64,000 nt of DNA from Cenococcum geophilum 1.58 (Eukaryota > Ascomycota > Dothideomycetes > Gloniales > Gloniaceae), in assembly GCA_001692895.1 (NCBI GenBank), contig KV748184.1, forward strand, positions 3,162,001 to 3,226,000, given 5' to 3'. The number at the start of each line of letters is the position of its first letter. Position 1 is the stretch's first letter. The position numbers and the translations under genes were made by a program. Shown one piece after another: positions 20,789-32,905 of this stretch. Under the pieces are notes generated by a model that had not been told where the DNA came from, made no database searches, and worked only from the letters and a program-made list of their open reading frames with translations.

Positions 20789-23700
20789 TTAATCATCCAT
20801 GGCAAGGACGCGTCCTTGAATTATGTTCGTCAAGCAAATTAGCTTGTTCACAAGGAGCCGTAGGCCCGCGCTCGGTGCAGGATCGTCTTCTCCAGCCGGA
20901 TCAACGAGGGTTGTGTAGCAGGTAAGTCCATCGTCAGGAAAGAAAAGCGGCATCACCTGACCCCATGNAGCTGCTCTTCCTGGAGCGAGCTTCTCTAGTT
21001 GCGCCAGGTGCATGGGCCATTCACTATGGTGAACATCAATAGACCAGCAACACCCAAGCCCTCCGATCATGACATGCGAGGCCTCAACAAGAAAGCCCGT
21101 GTTCCGAATCTGATAGACGAACACACGCTCAAGTCTGACCTGCTTGACTTTGATACTCTTGAATGTCGACCACTTCATAAAAGGCTGGTCGGTCCTAATT
21201 ACACTCGCTAGCTGTTTGTTGATCATGACCAGATCTGCAAAGGTGCGCATATGAATCGGAAGGTTGTGTTGAGCGACAGATATGGTCCCTTCGAGCGCGA
21301 AGTGCCATGCACGGCCACTGGTAGTAGTACGCAATATCAGGATAGATTATTTGAAATGCGGCAATGACAAGAGAAATGCCTGAAGTTACTTACTCGAGTA
21401 GATCAATCAGATTCACGTCTAGGTACTGAGTCGGGAGGGTTTGTCCTGCCTCAAACCTAGACCACTTCGCAGACAGTCGCACGACGTCTCCTTCCTCGTT
21501 TATGGTGAATTCTACCTGCAGAAGGTAATAGCGACCAGGTTTGAACTTGTTCTCCAAAACGAATTTTCCTCGGAAGATTGGCTTAACTGTTGCGAGGTCT
21601 CCGGAAACTTGGCCCACTGGGGCTAGAAAGTTGTCAGCCTCAGTCAGTCTGTTCCGTATGTTATCCAAGATGTCACCCTCTCCAACGCTAATAGCAGGAT
21701 TAGCAATTGCCTATAACAACTCCCCTCATCAAATACTTACGAATCCGTTACGAAGGTTTCCACATCTCCCCCGGCGTTTTCCATCAGTTTGATGAATTCT
21801 TCATGAGAGTACAGAATCCTGTCTTCACGTATCGCCCCAGTGAGTATAAAAACACCCAGATGGACGTTCATGCTGAAAGTTTTCTTTTGATGGCGGATGG
21901 CATCGAGGGATCGGCCGATTCGATGCTTCATTAGGGCCAACATCTGGTCATCAACGAAAGCGTCAATCATGGACTGGTCCAGAATAGCAGTCCGGTTTTC
22001 GGCTTCTATCCCCCTCAGCTTTATTCCAACGCCAGGCGGGTCGTTGGGTCGATTCCGGTAGTTATAGAGCCACACTCGATCTCCAGTTTCCACCAAGCAT
22101 ATGTGCAAGGCCTCTACTTCAAAGAACTTGGCATCAAGCTGCGCCATAAAGTTCTCGACATGTTGCTTAGCGGCAGAAGCCTTAGCTTGATCCTGGCCCA
22201 TGATCCGAAGAGTAGGGCGGCCATCAGTGACACTAGCTAAGAGAATGATGTATACCTCGGATTCCATCCTGATGGAATCTAAGGCCTCTAGGTTGATGCC
22301 CAGCACATCTCGAGGCAAGATCCCCCGGACCATGCAAGATACCGGCCAAGAGACAATATGCTAGATATAACGTCAGCCTTCAGCTATGCAAATCCGATAG
22401 ATTAAATACCGAGTTGTGCTATGGACAAACAATACTCGGCTGCAAAGGAACGTAATATGGAAACATATATCAAGGATTCAGGACAACTCGTTATGGGATC
22501 ACCTCTTTCCGAATAATATCCACCCCAAGTCATCAACGCATGAGAGCGTTACAATAGGAAATTTGAAGGCACTTACGATGAAAGCAAACCTCATGCCAGG
22601 TGGCGGGGCTTGTTTGAATGCCGCCTTAGCAGCTGCTATGAGGAACCCGGCCTCAACCTGCGTCGAATTTTTCCCCTTAAACGCCCCAAGGCGTAACCAT
22701 GCCCCTTTGCCAATAATACGCTGGCCGGTCTGTTTACTGTACCAATCCCTATACAGGTGAAAAGCAAACTCCAGCTGCACAGAGTGTCCGAAAAATTGAA
22801 AGATCTAGACAGATACAAAGAGTTAATATAAAACTGAAGAAGAGAATACGCTTATAAATAGAAGACATATACTGACAACACGGCCGTTCTTTGTAGTAAC
22901 CGCGATGTGAGATCCAGATTTTGCGCTAATACTATCAGCAACTGCTGTGAACTCGGCAAATGTAAGATTCATCGCAGGATCACATGGTATAGTGATCTCC
23001 TCTAAGCAGTACAAGTCAGCACAAGACTCTATCCTTGGGTTTGACGATATTGCTTACTATTCGGCCGCTCTCGTTGGCGCCAGGCGTTCTGCGATGGGCC
23101 GTGATGCCCATAGGAGCCCTGCTGGTATTCCACTGGGCCTCCACCCTTCGCACTCCCCGATAGAAATTGTCTAGAGTCAGGAGAGCCATCCACACCTACA
23201 CCATATGTGAGTAAATGGAGGTCTCGAAAGTTCGAGGGGCCTTCAGGAGTGAGAGGGCGTGTGAGGACGGCTATTGCCTTGTACTCCAGGGGGTCAAAGT
23301 GCTCTTCAAGATTCTCTGTTTGCTGCATGGAAGGCTCTAAGGCCTGAGTTGACTTCGTCGGATCTCTGTCGGTTGCTTCGAACTCAGGAATAGTTTCGAA
23401 TTTTCGAGTCTCTTCGCACTTCAACCAAGCGGATTCATAAATTGTCACACGACGTCCTCTTTTGATCTCTCTGTCACTATTGGACGGCCCTACGGCTTCC
23501 AGAACACCACCCCCGTACTCTACATTATCCCCAGAATAGATCAACAGAGGCAGTGACGCACTCCGCCGATGTTTGAGTTTTCTTAAGTCATTTGAGGATT
23601 TCTTGGATTGAACGGAAGTTGTGTTCAAGTCATTTCCATCTTCCAAGACATCTGTAGGTTGAGACAAGAGACCAATCGTCTCATCTGCTTTCTCCATCTT

Positions 23701-24017
23701 GTACAAAATACCGGTAGCTGAAGCATGGTTATTGGCTTCTTCATGCTGGTACGAGTCACCGTTCTTTATATCCCTAGTCATGGTAGCCAGAAGAAAACTT
23801 TGGCGACCCTTCGCTACTCTAGAAATTCTCTTGGAGTAGGTTCTGATTAGACTAAGGCCATTTTTGACTTCGCTTTCACGACATTTCTTTTCTGGAGATC
23901 CTGCTTCATCCTCTGTGCGCGGCTTGGTGTGTCCAGGATAGACACGGCTTTGGCTGCAGAAACTGCTGTCAGCGAAACATTTGGGAAGTGCAAACGGGAA
24001 ACTCACTGTTGGCCCAT
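20789..24017 (-). CDS. Long multi-exon protein of unknown function, possible KH-like segment
   Basis: Proposed exons: 24017..24007, 23962..23058, 23001..22877, 22804..22577, 22360..21741, 21687..21394 and 21317..20789. All joins are in frame, giving about 903 residues. Most introns have good GTAAGN or GTCAGT donors and CTGAC-type branches. Residues 1-300 are charged and disordered. After that comes an ordered region with EITIPCDPAMNLTFAEF and a KH-like run (ADSISAKSGSHIAVTTKNGR, FFGHSVQLEFAFHLYRDWY). Further conserved-looking blocks include ALHICLVETGDRVWLYNYR, KPIFRGKFVLENKFKPGRYY, GRAWHFALEG and EWPMHLAQLEKLAPG. It resembles large fungal proteins carrying the domain I recall as DUF7905; this assignment is from memory and tentative. 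The 215-nt gap 22576-22361 may hide a small exon. The extreme 5' exon of 11 nt is uncertain; ATG 23781 is an alternative start. One ambiguous base lies at 20968. Confidence 0.65.
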
Positions 24018-26407
24018 CGCTCCGGCAGTGCTCACGCAGGCTCTGGTCGTATGTTTACGACGAAGATGCGCTGTATTGTTATTCAGAAATGAAGAGCGAT
24101 TGGTTGAAGGTGTAGATGAGAAGTAAGATTGATCTTGCCGCGACAAATGATGCCAACACCTCAGTGATATAGGCGTGCCTTCAGAGCGCAGGCCCACCTC
24201 TTGACAGAAGGCCAACAATCAAGCAGTAGCAAATATGATGCGTTCTGTAAAGGTCGAGATTTATGGGAGGGGGTGGTGGAGGAAAAGGGAGAAGAGGAAG
24301 AAATTTAGGTGAAGCCAGCTCAAAATGTAGATGGGCAACGCGACCAGGAAGTGTCAAATTGCTGGCTCCAGATGAACGTACCACACCGATGTCCAGCAGA
24401 ACAGGTCCTCGCGAAGATGATTCAGAAATAGGAACTCTTGACAAAGTGCACTGCATCCGCCTGAGCACATGTTCAAGGACACTGGCATGATGCATCACCA
24501 CTTCATCTTAGCCACCTTGCTTATGCGAGCGGGGTAGAATATTATTGCTAGAAACCACCTGCGCCGCTACCCTGACAAGCTCCTCCAACACCTGGCTAAG
24601 GCTACCTAAAGGCCTTGGTATAGAGTTCACCATGTTGCACTCAAGAAAGCCACAGAACATACAACATGAGTCAAGCAGCGCCCAAGACTCGAGGAAAATA
24701 CCTTCAACTGTAAATTGCTTACAACGATGTTGATTTGGTACAAATAGATTTCGGATAAGACATAGGGTGCTGCCATATCACCCTCAACCCTTATCATCCA
24801 GCCGCAACGTTAGCTGATCGGAATACAGCGCGCGTATCTGCCATGAATTTGGCCGCAAATACGAGGAACACAAGAGGTAATACAACTGAATCTCTTAGGG
24901 ATTGCGCGGCGAGCGAGACATACTTGTGCAGCTCGCAGGGCTATATTTGTTGGGAGTGGTAAATCCGAGGGCGATAAGCTGGATATTCAACGTGCAGATA
25001 CAGGTGAGAGAGCAGAAAACCTTTGAGAAGCTGCGTGGGGAGTGTAAACTATTGAATCATACATACTCTAGCACGCCCCCTTCTGCGCATCATATGCTAC
25101 TATCCAAGGACTACGCAGCCACCTATGCGAAAGACGCAGGCAGCACCGTTACACGACTAAAATGTCGAACAAACTCCACTAAAGGATTCCTATATCATTT
25201 TATACCCAAAAAAAAGGCAAACCATCCCTCTAGAGCTGTCCATGAGGCGCGAAGATTGTTCAGGAGATGTGGGTTTGGATATCTGCGAACTCTGGGATAT
25301 GTGTTTCTATGGCATCATTGTCCTCCATTACGCATACACTATGCATCGTAGATGTCGCATAAAGATCTTCTAGGGCTTGATTGAAGGTTTACAGAGAATA
25401 TTGTCGATTTCAGAAGATTATCCTCTTGGTCTGAAGTCAATGAAGCAAGGAATATTTCACTAGCATGAAGTTTACTCGCACACGACTCCATAAACGAGAA
25501 GGATCTGCGCACAGCCACAGGTCTAACTAATTATCAACCTCGTGTCACCCGCCACGATTTCTGGCACTGCAGCAATCTCATCCGCTTTAAAAGTCACGAA
25601 TATATTGAAATATTGGTATATATTATATATTATTATATTCACTAAAAGCTCATATAGAGGCTTTTTGTGACCTGATTTTTGGGAATAATATATTAAGTAG
25701 GCTGTACAAGATCTATATCGTCGGATAGATACAAAGTTACGCACTATCTTGGTGGCGTATTTAATCGGCAAAGTTATCTATTTACTACTTGACACGAGAA
25801 AAGTTGATCGCGCACGGGCCACAAAATATAGCACCTTATTGGTGCAAGGGTTTTTTGCGTTCCACGAGACGTACGCTGAGAACAAGGTTTATTCAGTGGT
25901 TTTGAGTAGTACCTAACGAACATCAAACTCATTTTCAACCATAGAGTACTGTAATCCTGAAGTTGCATTGACGAAATAATACGCATATACTGTGCACCTT
26001 TTCACCAACTTTCGGGAGCAAATTGAAAGTGTACCAAGATTCTGTGATCGTGGCTAAAATTCAAGACATATTACTCTAACACCTCAAAAGGACTTGGCTC
26101 ATTGCAGCTTTGCTGGCTGTGAATTCATGCTGGAGGCGGGGAATATATATCGGGCGCACAAATCATGTTGCCAAGAACCTTAATCCCTGCTCAAATCTCA
26201 GAGAGAACAGTTCAACACCGAAACTAGATCACGTAGTATCACTCTCATTTAGAAGCCAAACACTAATTGCACAGACTAGAGCACCTTCAAAACTCAGTTA
26301 GTATCTAGTGTTCGTCTCCGGATCTTCCTGCACAGAGAGTCTCGGTTTAATTGGAGTTCACCCATCGTCGAATGTAGAAATTCCAACTCACTCAATCCTC
26401 CGCCGCA
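24018..26407. other. Intergenic, 2.4 kb, no supported gene
   Basis: The longest frame (24902-25351 plus, 149 codons) lacks any recognisable feature. A purine-rich block occurs at 24263-24305, and 25.57-25.72 kb is AT-rich. Confidence 0.4.
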
Positions 26408-27188
26408 ATGCCGCACTTCTCCAACCTTATAAAATTCGGCAAGAAAGAAGTCTATCTGTACGTCCACCAGTCTCTCCCCTCCCATCTCTAAGCGGGTCCA
26501 TCCATACTCCCACTTCTCCGTTCTCTCCACTTACCTCCAAACCGCCAACTAACCACCAAACCCCCCCATCAGACCTAAGTTCACCATAGCTCTCCTCCAC
26601 ACGCCACAGCTACCGCCTACACATGCGAAGTTCCTCGTCCCGCTTAATTTCAACAAGCTAGACTTACGGGACTACCTATACCACGTGTACAATGTGAAGT
26701 CGATCAACATCCGCACCTATATCCAGCAGCAGAAGGTGCAACAGGACAAGCCCGGCGCGAAAGCGCCGCGACCGAGGCGTTGGTACAGGCCGCGCGCCAT
26801 CAAGAAGATGACGGTTGAGATGGACAAGCCGTTTGTGTGGCCTGAGCAGCCGGAGAGCATGGATGCGTAAGATAGCCCTTTTCCGTTTTCCCTAAAGGAT
26901 TATCCCCCACTTGGTTGTCTGTGTTCTGTGGACTTATAGTGCTGGCGATTGCTAATTGTTCCGGGTCTGTATAGTTGGAGCAAAGAAGCCCACGACGCTA
27001 TGACTAAGTCACAGAAACAGCAGGGCACGCCGGAAGAGCAGAAAGATGAGCATAATAAGACCGCAGATGCGTTGTCCCAGCAGGCCAGAGATTTGCTTGC
27101 TGGTAAGACGAAGTGGAAACCGACGTGGGTGGATTATGGTGACGAGTTGGAGGTCGAGAGGAATGTCCGAATGAGGGAAGAGGCTTAA
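26408..27188 (+). CDS. MRP20: Mitochondrial large-ribosomal-subunit protein uL23m
   Basis: Component of the mitoribosome near the polypeptide exit tunnel. Exons are 26408..26457, 26573..26866 and 26975..27188. The introns of 115 and 108 nt have CTAAC/CTAAT branch sites, and phases agree, giving 185 residues. The protein starts MPHFSNLIKFGKKEVYL. The uL23 core follows: HAKFLVPLNFNKLDLRDYLY and VYNVKSINIRTYIQQQK, then a basic RPRRWYRPRAIKKMTVEMDK segment. The C-terminal extension contains SQQARDLLAGKTKWKPTW, typical of fungal Mrp20/L23. The length matches fungal orthologues. The ATG is at the start of exon 1, directly before the family's conserved N-terminus. Confidence 0.92.
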
Positions 27189-27602
27189 GGCATTAATTTT
27201 TAAGAAAGCAGGAAATTCAAGATGTGAGCTGGTGTTCTTTATAGATTTAAATATGGCCCGGGGAGGGGAGAGCGGTTAAATGAGGCTATATACGAGTGGT
27301 ATCATGCATGTTCAGCTGTATTATATTACAAGCTTGGGACGACAAAACAAAGCGCTTTCTAGTTGGGCGCAGGGCCTGTAGGAATCAAACGCTTCCTCAA
27401 CACCGATTCTCTGAATTGTCTGAAAGTAAATCACTCGTAAGTATCATTCCGATTCTATTAAATCCCCCAGTTCTAAACCATTCAAAGTTCATCCAATATT
27501 GTTGCTTTGTCATATAAAATCTAAACTCATTCTCCATAATCAATCATAAAGAGGGTATAAACCCATAACCGTCCCAAAGGACAACGAGAAAATCAGACTC
27601 GT

Positions 27603-27845
27603 TTATAAACCACCCATTACTCGTGTCTTCTCACCTTTGTAACTCCCCTCAACCCCAAACCAGAACACTGCTGGCAAGAGCGGTAGTGGAACATGCGCGC
27701 CGACTTGATTTGCGAGAGGCACGATACTGGTAAAATCCTGGATTCGCCACCCATTCGGTGCGAGGCAGGCGAGATAAATCATACCCCCAATCACAGGCAC
27801 TATGGCCATCAGTATCCACTTAAAAGTCTTAAAAACCTTATCCAT
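27603..27845 (-). CDS. Possible small membrane protein (weak)
   Basis: An 80-residue frame from ATG 27845 with one clear hydrophobic segment (WILMAIVPVIGGMIYLACLA) near the N-terminus, then a Pro/Leu-rich stretch and a basic end. The frame extends upstream to 27968. No family is recognised and no intron is evident. It lies divergent to the small gene at 28088. It could be chance; only the hydrophobic helix supports it. Confidence 0.25.
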   Translation of the reverse strand: MDKVFKTFKWILMAIVPVIGGMIYLACLAPNGWRIQDFTSIVPLANQVGAHVPLPLLPAVFWFGVEGSYKGEKTRVMGGL

Positions 27846-28087
27846 ACTAATGAAGAAGCTAGTATCTTCAAGTTCTTTAGCAGTAGATGGCCATTCGATG
27901 TTAAGGGAGAGAAGATGGTGTTGACCGCTAACTGGCACCAAAAAGACCCGTCCCATTGGCAGCGCCAATTAGGACAATATATAGCCTCAAATTCCGGTCG
28001 ACAGTAATCCACACAACCGTTCCGATCCATGAGGTTCATCACAATGCCGCTCAGCACCACAGCACTTCTGCTCTTCCTGCTGCCAGC

Positions 28088-28417
28088 ATGGGAGACTATA
28101 AGAAGCAGGGCGGTGCATTAAGTGGTCGTGGGGAACGGTATGATGGATTTGAAGGCGAACCACGGAGTATTGGGGGCGCCCTTAGCGGCAAAGACCATCA
28201 TTCTGACCACGATTCACATCATTCCAACTATGCCGAAGATATTGACACTGGTAAAGCCTGCGGTGCTAGTAATGTTGGTGGTGCTGATAACATCGGTGAT
28301 ACTAGTTCACATTCCTTCGGCATGGCTAATAAAGCAGATTCTCGTGTTAATAGCGACGTGGAGGGGAGCAAGAACATGGGAAGGAACACAAACATTAAAG
28401 GTGGAAATACTAGCTAA
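28088..28417 (+). CDS. Small Gly/Ser/His/Asp-rich hydrophilic protein, unknown function
   Basis: A 109-residue frame beginning MGDYKKQGGALSGRGERYDG. It repeats the element GGALSG twice (about residues 8-13 and 33-38) and carries a His/Asp/Ser-rich patch (KDHHSDHDSHHSN). It ends in an Asn/Gly/Ser-rich tail. The composition is that of an intrinsically disordered, highly soluble protein, and no signal peptide or membrane segment is seen. An in-frame ATG at 27956 would add 44 residues that look unrelated in composition, so 28088 is preferred. Function unknown; similarity to stress-type hydrophilic proteins is only compositional. Confidence 0.5.
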   Translation: MGDYKKQGGALSGRGERYDGFEGEPRSIGGALSGKDHHSDHDSHHSNYAEDIDTGKACGASNVGGADNIGDTSSHSFGMANKADSRVNSDVEGSKNMGRNTNIKGGNTS

Positions 28418-28928
28418 AAGCCCTCGATAATTTAGTTAATAAACACTTAATCTAATTCTGATGGAGATGGAAAAGCAGGTGTTATTATCGGGCGGTAGAA
28501 CTCGTGTGTTGATTGATCTATGAAAGAAAAGAGACTATATATATATACATGATGTAGGTGCGGACCCCAGGGGGGGGTACGTAATCGGGGGTAGGTAGTT
28601 AAGCTAACTGAGTCGGGTGGCAAGATAATCTGATTCAGGTCGACAGTTAACTATGTCTTAAACCTTTGGCCTCAAGAGTTGAGTTTGGTTGAAATCAACT
28701 CATTCAAGGACTATCCTGTTATAAAAATGTTGCGAGATTTCGAGAAATCTTTGAATATGTATTACTTAAATTTAAAGCAACTTTTACCAATTATAGCCCT
28801 TGAATGTATGTGGTCGATATGCGAGTATGCTTGGAAGGAGTTGTGCACGTGCTGCCGCGCCTTCCCCGACGAATTCGCCGTCCGACCTTCCAACTGCAGT
28901 TCCAGCGTTTCTATGTGTACCAACCGCC
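28418..28928. other. Intergenic
   Basis: A 511-bp stretch with an AT microsatellite (28541-28552) and a G-rich run (28569-28577). No gene is seen. Confidence 0.5.
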
Positions 28929-29917
28929 ATGTCCGATAATAATCTTGCTGCTCTTCCAACAGAACTTCTTCATAACATTCTATCGTATTCAATTTGGAAC
29001 ACGCCTGACGGGTCTAGAACACCTGTCGCTGTCACAACGGGAGGAAAGCCAGAATTATGGACTAACCATACCTATTACACAGTTGCTGCAACATCCCGTC
29101 ATCTTCGCGATGTGGTTGAATCCTTTTGTCGACATCTAATTATTCTGCACAAGTCAACCACAAAGCTCCAGCCACCGGCTAAAAAGAGCAAGAACCCAAC
29201 TCCCAACCGAGTCCGCTGGGTCAAATGGACAGCCAAACACTGCATATTCTGTGGCAAGGAAACAACGTGCATGGCTTTGATGTACAGTAGTATCCGCTGT
29301 TGCCGTAAGTGTGACAAAAAGGAGTGGCCTGATAAGATTGTAAGTCCTTTAGAGTTACTTTGACTATTCTCTATACTCGCAATTGTCCCGCTTTTGCCTT
29401 CGCCTAGTTTATATAAAATAACTAATCACTCATTATGCTTTCTCCTTAGACAATGACCGCTGCACTGAACAACTATAATCTCACGAAGCTAGACTTGTTC
29501 ACGCCTAATCCTTTATACCCCGAGAACCCCTTCCCGGTCCTGCGCTTCGGCATATATAACTGCATGGGAGTCTATACCACAATGTTCATGAAAGATGAGG
29601 TTGAGGAGCGAGCCAGACTAATACACGGGAATAATTCCGCAAAAGACCAAAAGGCACGGAAAAGTCATCGAACAAAGATCGAAAATTCGATGAAGATGTC
29701 TGTGGTAGGAGGTCGTTGGGTACAACTACGACTTGCTGATCTACGAGATGCGGAATCTGCATCGGAGTTTGATACACTGAGATCTGGGCCTTCTAACTTA
29801 GGCCTTTCTTCCCGCCATAAGGAATATGCCCAATGCTGTGGCGAGACGGGCGAGCTCCATACTCTCACACAGCATGAAAGGGCAGGAGTAGCAAACGTGG
29901 ACGCAGAAAACGGCTAA
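28929..29917 (+). CDS. F-box-like protein with Cys4 motif
   Basis: Exon 1 is 28929..29339 and exon 2 is 29450..29917. The 110-nt intron (GTAAGT donor, CTAATC branch, CTTAG acceptor) is in phase 0, and the product is 292 residues. The N-terminus (LAALPTELLHNILSYSIW) is an F-box start that continues to about residue 65 with AATSRHLRDVVESF. A Cys4 motif follows: C105-x2-C108 and C125-x2-C128 in KHCIFCGKETTC and CCRKCDKKEWPDKI. It leads into TMTAALNNYNL and a conserved-looking block FPVLRFGIYNCMGVYTTMF. This arrangement matches a fungal F-box family with a short zinc-binding linker. The expected role is substrate selection by an SCF ligase, by inference from the F-box. ATG 28929 is chosen because it starts exactly at the domain; the open frame extends further upstream. 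Confidence 0.8.
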
Positions 29918-31329
29918 GACGATGCCAGTAACCATAAGATTATTTTCTCACCCTCGGTTTATGGACCGGAATTCCCATCTCTACTTTTAAGATACTCTTC
30001 ACCATGTCACAAAGCCAGGCATTCGAGTACTCGGAATTGTAGAAGGCCGCAAGGTGACAATGGCAGTCACTAGTAGACGCCTTAATCAAAGCTTCGTTTC
30101 CTTTGCTGACGGATATGGAGTGTACGACATGAGTCAGAAGGTATATTGTTTAAAAAAACGAAGGCTTCGACACTCTCCACAGCCGTTTCGGGAATATTGT
30201 GAATAGACCTTTGTGTGTTTTGATATGCCGCCTCGAACAGTGAAACGAGGCCTGGGCTAGGCTATATGGTTGGGCATCGAGAAACCTGGATTGCGAGTTG
30301 TGGGCTCACCATTCACCGAGCACCGCACGTAGTATAATATCAAGCGAGAAGCTGTATCGTGTAGAAATTGCGATTCCTCTTCATAGATGATCTTACTTCA
30401 ACAATTTATTGTGGCACGGTCTGAGGGTGGCTCTGCGCAATCCCTGCGCGCGTCCACTCAGCTTATAGCAATATCAAACCTTGATAGCTAGCCCAAGCTG
30501 ATCCCGGAATCATTTGGCAGATCATGCTAGACTTATCCTTCGCCGGAGAATCTGTCAAAGGGAGTGGCCCGGGCGCTACTGAAAAGGTTGCACAGCCGTT
30601 GCTGCAGGCTAGGAGCCTTAGCTATGGTCATTTCATATTGCCTTCACCAATTCCGAGCTGATTTATTTTCTCTTCCGCTGTTGGCATCCACTTTGAGAAA
30701 ATGCTCACCGGCGCTTCTCGTGATCATTCTCACTCCACCTCCTGATCCTTCGACCCAAGATAAAACACCAACCTCACGCCAGTCTCACACCAACCTCGCG
30801 ATGCACCTTACGGATTACTGTGAGCCATCGCCCTCTCGAACGAGTGCTTGAGAATAAGTTATACAATTATATGCCATTTGCCTAGTCTGAATTGGAAGCT
30901 TTCATGAACGCCCTACGGAGAGATTCTTCCCTTTTCGCCCCCGACTTCCGCTCACAAGCCTTGCCAAGAGTCCGCTGTTTTCCACTCCGTTGCTTGGGTG
31001 GTGTGGGCCTACCGGAAAATTTCCGCTAGCTCACTCACGTCAGGTGCAGCGGTGGCGCACATTGAACAAAAAGCTTATCGGATAGCTAAGCTGCAGCTTG
31101 CATGGCGTCTCTACGCCGATGTAACGGCGGGTTTTGCGGAGTACATTGCGATTGGAGACGGGCGTGTTTCTATTTTGGAAAAACGCGCTATGAATTCTGA
31201 AGCTCAAGCCTTCAATGCTACCTTTACATCATTGAAAGTAACCGTGAGGTCTAAAGACGCTAGTTAGTCTACGATTTCACGATGTCTTAGCGATGATGAT
31301 GTTGTTCTTGCTGTTCTTGACAGTTGATG
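29918..31329. other. Intergenic, no supported gene
   Basis: A 1.4-kb stretch. A 89-codon frame at 30998-31267 and others show no recognisable features. Confidence 0.4.
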
Positions 31330-31476
31330 TACAAGGGGGTAACATGTACAGGGCAGACGCCTTCCTTGCAAGTATGCTAGCAGAATAATACAGCCCAACC
31401 ATTTCGCAAGGGTTCGCTTATTTTGAAAACATACTAACAGGGAGGGCGCCTGCCCCGTTCGTGGTACCCCCTTGTA
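31330..31476. mobile_element. Mariner-type MITE, copy 1
   Basis: The element 31332-31474 (143 bp) is almost entirely a long imperfect inverted repeat. The left arm begins CAAGGGGGTAACATG and the right arm ends with the complement of CAAGGGGGTACCACG, giving arms of about 48 bp. It is flanked by TA on both sides (31330-31331 and 31475-31476), the target duplication of Tc1/mariner elements. It has no coding capacity. Confidence 0.85.
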
Positions 31477-32084
31477 GGTACGCACTCACGGAACTACGGC
31501 TCGTATTGAGGTAATCACTGCGGCATCAAGTTCTTTTGTGGGCCTGCTCTCCAGTCAGACAAGTCAGCTGTTCCTGAGGCAAATTCCGTCGCCCATGACA
31601 TGAAGAACTACAGCGCCTTGAATGCAGACGACGATGCTGTTCTTTGCCCATATACGGGCTCTCCCATTTGTTCGTGTTGCGATATTTGGTCCAGACGCGC
31701 CGCCAGCATACGATGCGTGAGTCAGCTCCGTTAGCCGTGAAGCGGTATGGGGGTTGTAAGGCCAGGCAGAAACCCAGGATGGCACAGATGCAGTTAGCCC
31801 AGCTACACTGGGCTGCTTAGATATGCTTACAATAAATAGACTTAATTTTTCTGTGGGGCAGTGAGCAAATACTGGATGTGGGGTGTTGGTTCGCGATGAG
31901 TGGGGCAACTGAAGGTGGATTTATTGAGGATCGACAGGCGGCAACGTGAAACTTGTGGTGATAGGAGGTAGGAACAAGTCACGATCTGCAAGACGCCAAA
32001 ATAAGCTATACTTTCTCAGCAGTTCGTGTGGTGTGGGAAACGAACTTTGCAGCTTGGACGCTCTCCCCGCGTTTATTGGCATAT

Positions 32085-32230
32085 ACAAGGGGGTAACACG
32101 AACGGGGCAGACGCCCTCCCTGCTAGTATGCTAGGAGAATAATACGGCCCAACCATTTTGCAAGGGCTCGCTTATTTTGAAAACATACTAGCAGGGAGGG
32201 CGTCTGCCCCATTCGTGGTACCCCCTTGTA
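32085..32230. mobile_element. Mariner-type MITE, copy 2
   Basis: The element 32087-32228 (142 bp) is a second copy of the element at 31332 in the same orientation. The inverted arms are closer to each other than in copy 1 (AACACGAACGGGGCAGACG on the left, near-perfect complement on the right). A TA duplication lies on each side (32085-32086, 32229-32230). The loop retains the GCCCAACCATTTTGCAAGGG segment of copy 1. Confidence 0.87.
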
Positions 32231-32905
32231 CCTCGGCACAGTGGTACGGATTGTGAGTCTATAGGCTGAGATATAGTCCAGTAAGGCGATAGACGGTGAT
32301 GTATGATGTGGGATTGGAATGAGGAGTGCTGTTGTGGCGCCACAGGGCGTTCAAAAAGCGTTGGGTGGTTCTGGCATGATGCCGGAATCACTGTGGAGAG
32401 CCTGAACTTGGGGCGTTTTGGCGCGGGAAAAACGAGCGTGGCGACAAGGATTAAGATCCTCCGAGACTTTTTTCGTGTGCGTGCAGCGCGCGGCTTCGCG
32501 AGCCGGGGTGGTGATTCGTTATTGATGGAAGAAAGTGGCAGAGGTCAGAAGGAGCAGTTTTTTTTCCTAGCGAGTTAGTTAGTGATAAGGTTGGTAGGTT
32601 CAGCTGCTGATAAAGTATATGCACCGTTGTGAGGATGCAGATTGGCAGCATTGGTTTTGAGGCTAAGCTTCAGGGGCTACTAGTGTCATATAATGCAAGC
32701 TGCAGATGATAGGCGGGGATCGTGACAACTAAACATTTATCAATAAATATAGTTTATGTGGTGAAGCCTGAAGACATGCGAGTAGGAAATATTGTAAATC
32801 ATCCCAGCCGTTCGTTAGCTCATAGATACCGCCGCCCTAAGTGTCCTGAAATTCAAGATGAGAGTACGATAAGGAAAAATATTGAACCAGACAAGGCGGT
32901 CATTT
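32231..32905. other. Intergenic, no supported gene
   Basis: A 675-bp stretch between the second MITE and the end of the secreted-protein gene. No gene is seen. Confidence 0.4.

Noticed and set aside
24902-25351. 149-codon plus-strand frame
   Set aside because: No domain or conservation signal visible.
30998-31267. 89-codon plus-strand frame with a slightly protein-like middle
   Set aside because: Short, unrecognised and without flanking exon signals.
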